Assembly: GCA_946481625.1 (NCBI GenBank)
Contig: CAMLOZ010000091.1
Location: forward strand, 1 to 9,664
Direction: 5' to 3'
DNA length: 9,664 nt
DNA from: an uncultured Haloferula sp.
Lineage (GTDB): Bacteria; Verrucomicrobiota; Verrucomicrobiae; Verrucomicrobiales; Akkermansiaceae
Shown here piece by piece: positions 6,188 to 9,664 of this stretch (position 1 is its first letter; each line of letters starts with the position of its first letter). The notes under the pieces were generated by a model. It was not told the origin of the DNA. It did no database searches and saw only the letters and a program-made list of their open reading frames with translations. A program made the translations under genes and the position numbers.

Positions 6188-7822
6188 ATGATGCGATTCC
6201 TTTTTTCTCTTTTCTCGGCGGTGATGCTCGGGCTCCCCGCTTTCGCGGCGGATCCGGGCGAACTGCTGGCAAACGGCGATTTCGAGACGCTGACCACGAG
6301 GGGAAATGCGGCGGGCTGGCCGGTCACGGCGGACATCACGCTGGAGAAGGAGGGGACGAATCACTTCATGCGGCTGAAGTGCCTGCGCCCGCACGCGAAG
6401 GTGATGGTCTATCGCGAGGTGGCGGTCGAGCCGGGGATGGAGGCATTCGCCCTGAGCTACAAGGTCCGGCATGCGGATATCAAACGCGGCAAGCAGCCGT
6501 GGCACGACGGCCGGATCATGATGAACTTCAAAAGTGCGGCGCTGCAGCCGGTGAACCCTTCACCACAGCCTCCCTCCTTCATCGGCACCCGCGGGGAATG
6601 GCAGGAGCGCTCGCAGCAGTTCAGGATCCCGCAGGGGGCGAAAAAGTTGGAAATGATGTTCACGCTCTTCGAGGCGGAGAGCGGAACCTTGGACTTCGAC
6701 GACATCAAGCTGGTTGCGATCCCGCTCGCTCAGGTCGAGTCGGCCGAGGCGGACGCGAGGAAGAAGGAGGCGGACCGGATCGCCGCCTTGCCCAAGCCGG
6801 AACCCCGGGTGCCGGAACCCTCGCAGGACAAATTGCCGAAGCCCCTGAAGGTGGAAGGCAGCCGTCTGGTCACGCCGGATGGCCGGGAGGTCTGGCTGCA
6901 GGGGCTCGCGGTGCCGAGCATGGAGTGGTCCGCGGCCGGGGAGAACGTCCTGAGGTCGATCGGCGTGGGAGTGGAACAATGGAAGGCGAATTGCATCCGC
7001 CTCTGTCTCAGCGAGAAGTTTTGGGCGGGAAAGGGACCCTACCAAAAGGACGGCGGGATGGCTTACCGGCAGCTCGTGGCGGATGCGGTGAATGCCACCG
7101 CCGGTCGCGGGGCATACATCGTGCTCGACCTCCACGCATACCGCGCGCCGCAGGCGGTACATGCGGAGTTCTGGCGGGAGGTCGCAGCCCGCTACAAGGA
7201 TCACCCGGCGGTGATCTTCGAGCTGCTGAACGAGCCCCACGACATTTCCTGGGAAGTGTGGAAAACCGGCGGCCCCGTGACGGACGAAAAGAAAAGTGGC
7301 GAAGCGCTGCCGGAGAACCCGCAGCAACTCGTTCGGTTCCCATCGATCGGGATGCAGGGACTGGTGGACGTGATCCGCGGGACCGGCGCGAAAAACCTGA
7401 TCATCGCGGGCGGGCTCGACTGGGGATACGATCTGTCCGGAGTGCTCAATGGCTATGCCCTGCACGACAAGGGCGGCAACGGCATCATGTACTCCAGCCA
7501 CGTGTATCCGTGGAAGAGCGACTGGCAGGGCAAGTTCCTCGCGGTGGCAGCGAAGTATCCCGTCTTCATCGGCGAGGTTGGCGCGGACATTCAACGGATG
7601 GACTTCATCCCGCCCGAGCGGCATGAAGATCCGGCGACCTGGGTGCCGGACATGCTCGGCGTGATCCAGAAGCACCGGCTCCACTGGACCGCCTGGTGCT
7701 TCCACCCGAAGTCGACGCCGCGTGTCCTCTTGGACTGGGACTACACGCCGACTCCCTTCTGGGGTGTGCCGGTGAAAGAGGCTCTGGCCGGGAAGAAGTT
7801 CGAGACGAAGCGGATGCGGTAA
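6188..7822 (+). CDS. Secreted glycoside hydrolase family 5 enzyme with N-terminal CBM-like domain
   Basis: I start at ATG 6188 (544 residues), directly before a signal peptide (MMRFLF... hydrophobic core, cleavage likely after PAFA at about residue 20); ATG 6191 is equally possible. Residues about 24-180 resemble a CBM4/9-type jelly-roll (LLANGDFE near the start, closing LDFDDIKLV). A charged Ala/Glu/Lys/Pro-rich linker runs from about 181 to 220. The catalytic barrel then shows the conserved GH5 set: Arg271 (NCIRL), His316 (LDLHAY), Asn348-Glu349 (LLNEPH, acid/base), His438 and Tyr440 (SSHVYP), Glu463 (IGEVG, nucleophile) and Trp503 (WTAWCF). It should hydrolyse a beta-linked glucan or mannan outside the cytoplasm; the substrate cannot be read from sequence. 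It lacks a PEP-CTERM tail. It follows the PEP-CTERM gene but is separated by a terminator, so it has its own promoter, which I could not locate; small overlapping dyads lie at 6141-6171. Confidence 0.92.
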   Translation: MMRFLFSLFSAVMLGLPAFAADPGELLANGDFETLTTRGNAAGWPVTADITLEKEGTNHFMRLKCLRPHAKVMVYREVAVEPGMEAFALSYKVRHADIKRGKQPWHDGRIMMNFKSAALQPVNPSPQPPSFIGTRGEWQERSQQFRIPQGAKKLEMMFTLFEAESGTLDFDDIKLVAIPLAQVESAEADARKKEADRIAALPKPEPRVPEPSQDKLPKPLKVEGSRLVTPDGREVWLQGLAVPSMEWSAAGENVLRSIGVGVEQWKANCIRLCLSEKFWAGKGPYQKDGGMAYRQLVADAVNATAGRGAYIVLDLHAYRAPQAVHAEFWREVAARYKDHPAVIFELLNEPHDISWEVWKTGGPVTDEKKSGEALPENPQQLVRFPSIGMQGLVDVIRGTGAKNLIIAGGLDWGYDLSGVLNGYALHDKGGNGIMYSSHVYPWKSDWQGKFLAVAAKYPVFIGEVGADIQRMDFIPPERHEDPATWVPDMLGVIQKHRLHWTAWCFHPKSTPRVLLDWDYTPTPFWGVPVKEALAGKKFETKRMR

Positions 7823-7838
7823 GAGGTCGTGTTTCACC

Positions 7839-7864
7839 GCACCCGTCCGAGGGCGCTCTTTTTT
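7839..7864 (+). terminator. Weak intrinsic terminator after the GH5 gene
   Basis: GCACCC (7839-7844) and GGGCGC (7851-7856) pair with one mismatch around a 6-base loop, followed by TCTTTTTT (7857-7864). The position, 17 bases after the stop codon, and the T-tract favour a terminator, but the stem is short. Confidence 0.4.
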
Positions 7865-8100
7865 ACCCGCCGCCTCGCCGGGGCGGCGCGCAGGCCCCTC
7901 TCGCACGCTCCGGCACCCCTTGGTTTTGTAACGGGGCTCCCGAGGCGGAGGCGGACCCGGGGGAGGTGAATCGGCCTTCCTGTCGAACCTTGAAATTCAT
8001 TCGTTATCAGTGGTTTGAGGTGTTAATTGCGGCTTGAAACAGCATGGGGAGATAGGGGCGCTCTCGTGAAGCCGACCCCTGTTGAGATGACCCCCTGTCC

Positions 8101-8119
8101 GCCCGCCGGGCAGCTTTTT
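8101..8119 (+). terminator. Short hairpin with T-run in the leader region (doubtful)
   Basis: GCCC (8101-8104) and GGGC (8108-8111) enclose a 3-base loop, and AGC plus five Ts follow. If real, it would terminate or attenuate a transcript before the phosphatase gene. A 4-bp stem is marginal, although outer CTG/CAG pairing with a bulge could lengthen it. Confidence 0.25.
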
Positions 8120-8160
8120 CTGGCCGTCGCGATTCATCCGGGTAGGCTTGCCCTTCCTGC

Positions 8161-8198
8161 ACCGGAGTTCCGGCGCCCGCCACGGGATGGACTCCGGT
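8161..8198 (+). promoter_or_regulatory. Nested dyad 31 bases before the phosphatase start
   Basis: ACCGGAGT (8161-8168) is the exact complement of ACTCCGGT (8191-8198). Inside it, CCCG (8176-8179) can pair with CGGG (8183-8186). In RNA this forms a two-tier hairpin in the leader of the disaccharide operon. It also buries the alternative ATG at 8187, which supports the start at 8229. Confidence 0.4.
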
Positions 8199-8228
8199 CC
8201 TTCGGGAGATGACGCGACCGAGCGAAAC

Positions 8229-8942
8229 ATGGAAGATCAAGGGATTATACGATGGTTGTTGGTGAGTGATGTCGATGGGACGCTCACCGGAAGCGATCAA
8301 GGAATTCTGGCTCTGGCCGGGGTCGGGATTCATATAGCGCTGGTCTTGAACAGCAGCAGGCCGCGCGAAAGCGTGATCCGGACATTGGATCTGCTTCCGC
8401 CGACCCTCCGGATCGAGGGTTTGATCAGCGCCATGGGGACCGAGATATGGCTTCGGGGCGTCGATCAGGTGGAATGGGTGGAGCAATTCGCGCATTGGGA
8501 CCGCCGGCCCGTGGATGAATTCATGACGAAGGCCGGCGTGATGCCCCACCGCGCCGAGATGCAAACCCGCTACAAGGCGAGTTTCGCGGTCCCGGCGGAG
8601 AGGTGGGAGTATTTCCGCGGGAAAATCCTGGCGCTCTCCCCCGGGTCGCGCGTGGTCACTTCGGGCGAAAGCGACTTCGACGTGATCCCCGCCGCCGCGG
8701 GAAAGGACAATTCCACGAGTTGGGTCGCACGTAAGCTAGGCTTCGATCCCGGACGGGTAATCGTGGCGGGCGACTCCGGGAACGACCTCGCGATGTTCCA
8801 TGCGGCGCGGAAGGCGATCGCCGTGGGCAATGCCCGGAGGGAGTTGGTCGAGAAGGCCGATCCCGACCGTACCTACTTCGCGGAGAAGGAGAGCGCGTGC
8901 GGTTTGATAGAAGGGCTCAAGCATTGGGGGGCGATCCGATGA
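8229..8942 (+). CDS. HAD phosphatase, sucrose-phosphatase / mannosylfructose-phosphatase type
   Basis: This 237-residue protein has the HAD motifs of the S6PP (sucrose-6-phosphate phosphatase) type: SDVDGTLTG with nucleophile Asp14 and acid Asp16; motif II near LNSSRP; the motif III lysine in RYKASF; and motif IV GDSGND with Asp182 and Asp186 for Mg2+. The expected role is removal of phosphate from a disaccharide phosphate. I start at ATG 8229 because family members begin just before the DxD motif. TTG 8148 and ATG 8187 are in frame, but the added residues look unlike protein and the region forms a hairpin. The stop TGA overlaps the ATG of the next gene (ATGA, 8939-8942), so the phosphatase and the glycosyltransferase are almost certainly coupled. 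This makes the product of that synthase its likely substrate. Confidence 0.87.
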   Translation: MEDQGIIRWLLVSDVDGTLTGSDQGILALAGVGIHIALVLNSSRPRESVIRTLDLLPPTLRIEGLISAMGTEIWLRGVDQVEWVEQFAHWDRRPVDEFMTKAGVMPHRAEMQTRYKASFAVPAERWEYFRGKILALSPGSRVVTSGESDFDVIPAAAGKDNSTSWVARKLGFDPGRVIVAGDSGNDLAMFHAARKAIAVGNARRELVEKADPDRTYFAEKESACGLIEGLKHWGAIR

Positions 8943-9664
8943 CAATCATGACCGATCGCAGCCCGAGAACCGGCATCCAGGGATCGATCCTGATGCTGTC
9001 CATCCACGGCTACGTGGCGGCGGAGCCGGAACTGGGCAAGCCCGACACCGGAGGCCAAGTGGTCTTTGTCCTCGAACTGGCGAAACGATTCGCGCGCTTG
9101 GGGTATAAGGTGGACCTGGTCACGCGCCGTTTCGACAAGCAGCCCGAGATGGATCGGATCAATCCGAACCTGCGGGTGTGGCGCATCCCCTTCGGCGGAA
9201 AGGGGTTCCTCCGGAAGGAGGACATGCACGGCCAGCTTCGCGACTTCGTCACCAATTTCCTGGCGGAGGTGAACCGCCGGCGGTTGCGTTACGATGTGGT
9301 GAGCAGTCATTACTGGGATGCCGGCTGGGCGGGCCAGCGGATCGCCGAAGAGCTCCGCATACCGCATGTCCACACGCCCCACTCGCTGGGAAGCTGGAAA
9401 AAGAAGGACATGAAGGGCTCCCGCGGCGAGGAAGAGAAGATCTACCGCTTTACCGAACGCATCGAGAAGGAGTTCCTGGTCTATCGGAATTGCGATCACA
9501 TCATTGCCACCACCGAGCAGCAGGTGGATTTGATCCACTCGGACTATGGCATTCCGCGGGATCATGTGACCCTGATCCCGCCGGGGATCGACGAGCAGCG
9601 TTTCACGCCCGCACAGCCCGCCCGGATCCGTGAACTGCGCGCGAAGTTCGGTTTTGCGGCCGAT
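8939..9664 (+). CDS. Sucrose-phosphate-synthase-like glycosyltransferase (partial, mannosylfructose type possible)
   Basis: The gene starts at ATG 8939, overlapping the phosphatase stop by 4 bases, and is open to the window end (242 residues seen; the C-terminal half is missing). GGGGGG at 8926-8931 is a plausible ribosome binding site. It is a GT-B, GT4-family retaining enzyme. Visible motifs are SIHGY (21-25), LGKPDTGGQVVFVLELA (32-48, the nucleotide-sugar/F6P site of SPS relatives), SSHYWD (122-127), HTPHSLG (145-151), TTEQQ (191-195) and IPPGID (213-218). The family transfers glucose (UDP-glucose) or mannose (GDP-mannose) to fructose-6-phosphate. From memory, HGYVAA, TRRF..QPE and WDAG..GQR resemble the Agrobacterium mannosylfructose-phosphate synthase more than plant or cyanobacterial SPS (HGLI/HGLVR..ELGRD). 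The donor-binding C-terminal half, which would decide this, is outside the window. Confidence 0.9.
   Translation, partial: MTIMTDRSPRTGIQGSILMLSIHGYVAAEPELGKPDTGGQVVFVLELAKRFARLGYKVDLVTRRFDKQPEMDRINPNLRVWRIPFGGKGFLRKEDMHGQLRDFVTNFLAEVNRRRLRYDVVSSHYWDAGWAGQRIAEELRIPHVHTPHSLGSWKKKDMKGSRGEEEKIYRFTERIEKEFLVYRNCDHIIATTEQQVDLIHSDYGIPRDHVTLIPPGIDEQRFTPAQPARIRELRAKFGFAAD

Larger units (their letters stand above)
7823..8228. other. Non-coding stretch with several hairpins
   Basis: No convincing gene lies in these 406 bases; the open frames crossing it look like shadows. Contents, left to right: a weak terminator (7839-7864); a 7-base hairpin CGCCGCC/GGCGGCG at 7868-7888 without a T-run; an AT-richer patch at about 7988-8040 where a promoter for the phosphatase operon might lie, though no good -35/-10 pair is visible; a near-direct repeat GACCCCTGT / GACCCCCTGT (8074-8082 and 8089-8098); a short GCCC-gcc-GGGC hairpin with T5 (8101-8119); and the dyad at 8161-8198. 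Confidence 0.5.

Noticed and set aside
7868..7888. Terminator at the CGCCGCC/GGCGGCG hairpin
   Set aside because: The stem is good, but no T-run follows on either strand; the upstream weak hairpin with T6 is the better candidate.
6560..7906. Long minus-strand open frame opposite the GH5 gene
   Set aside because: Low-complexity Arg/His/Leu/Pro translation with no recognisable motif, and the opposite strand encodes a complete GH5 active site.
8148..8228. Extended N-terminus of the phosphatase (TTG 8148 or ATG 8187)
   Set aside because: The family begins just before the DxD motif and this stretch forms a hairpin with non-conserved composition.

Overview
The window is GC-rich bacterial DNA, most likely from a Verrucomicrobiota member (Luteolibacter/Haloferula-like). 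I base this on a beta-solenoid surface protein ending in a PEP-CTERM signal with an Arg-rich tail, a GYF_2-AIM24 protein, secreted glycoside hydrolases, and the general lack of Shine-Dalgarno sequences. No RNA gene, insertion sequence or CRISPR array was found.

Layout. (1) 1-1223, plus strand: a possible C-terminal remnant of an upstream gene, then a GYF_2-AIM24 gene. This gene is frameshifted by a 13-base insert identical to the common Illumina adapter core. Removing it restores the family sequence exactly, so the break is almost certainly a sequencing/assembly artefact. (2) 1279-3528, minus strand: a probable operon running from right to left. It encodes a 3-TM protein with a coiled-coil tail, an isochorismate-synthase-type chorismate enzyme (4-base GTGA overlap), and two small 3-TM proteins. 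(3) 3529-3788: a divergent intergenic region with a clear inverted repeat in the presumed leader of the next gene. (4) 3789-6044, plus: a large secreted protein with about 13 degenerate beta-solenoid repeats, one autotransporter-associated repeat and a PEP-CTERM tail, followed by a good intrinsic terminator. (5) 6188-7822, plus: a secreted GH5 glycosidase with an N-terminal carbohydrate-binding-like domain. (6) 7823-8228: a 406-base non-coding stretch with several hairpins. (7) 8229-9664, plus: a HAD phosphatase of the sucrose-phosphatase type overlapping by 4 bases a sucrose-phosphate-synthase-type glycosyltransferase that runs off the window.

How the genes work together. The last pair is a two-step module: a nucleotide sugar plus fructose-6-phosphate gives a phosphorylated non-reducing disaccharide, which is then dephosphorylated. 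The N-terminus of the glycosyltransferase resembles, from memory, the mannosylfructose-phosphate synthase branch as much as true sucrose-phosphate synthases. The product could therefore be mannosylfructose or sucrose, probably a compatible solute. The PEP-CTERM protein and the GH5 enzyme are both exported and fit a polysaccharide-degrading, exopolysaccharide-producing lifestyle. The chorismate enzyme would feed menaquinone (or another isochorismate product); its three membrane-protein companions have no known function.

The best-supported unusual observation is the adapter remnant. The most biologically interesting are the glycosyl-fructose module and the chorismate-enzyme/membrane-protein operon. 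I do not see a clearly novel defence or mobile system here.
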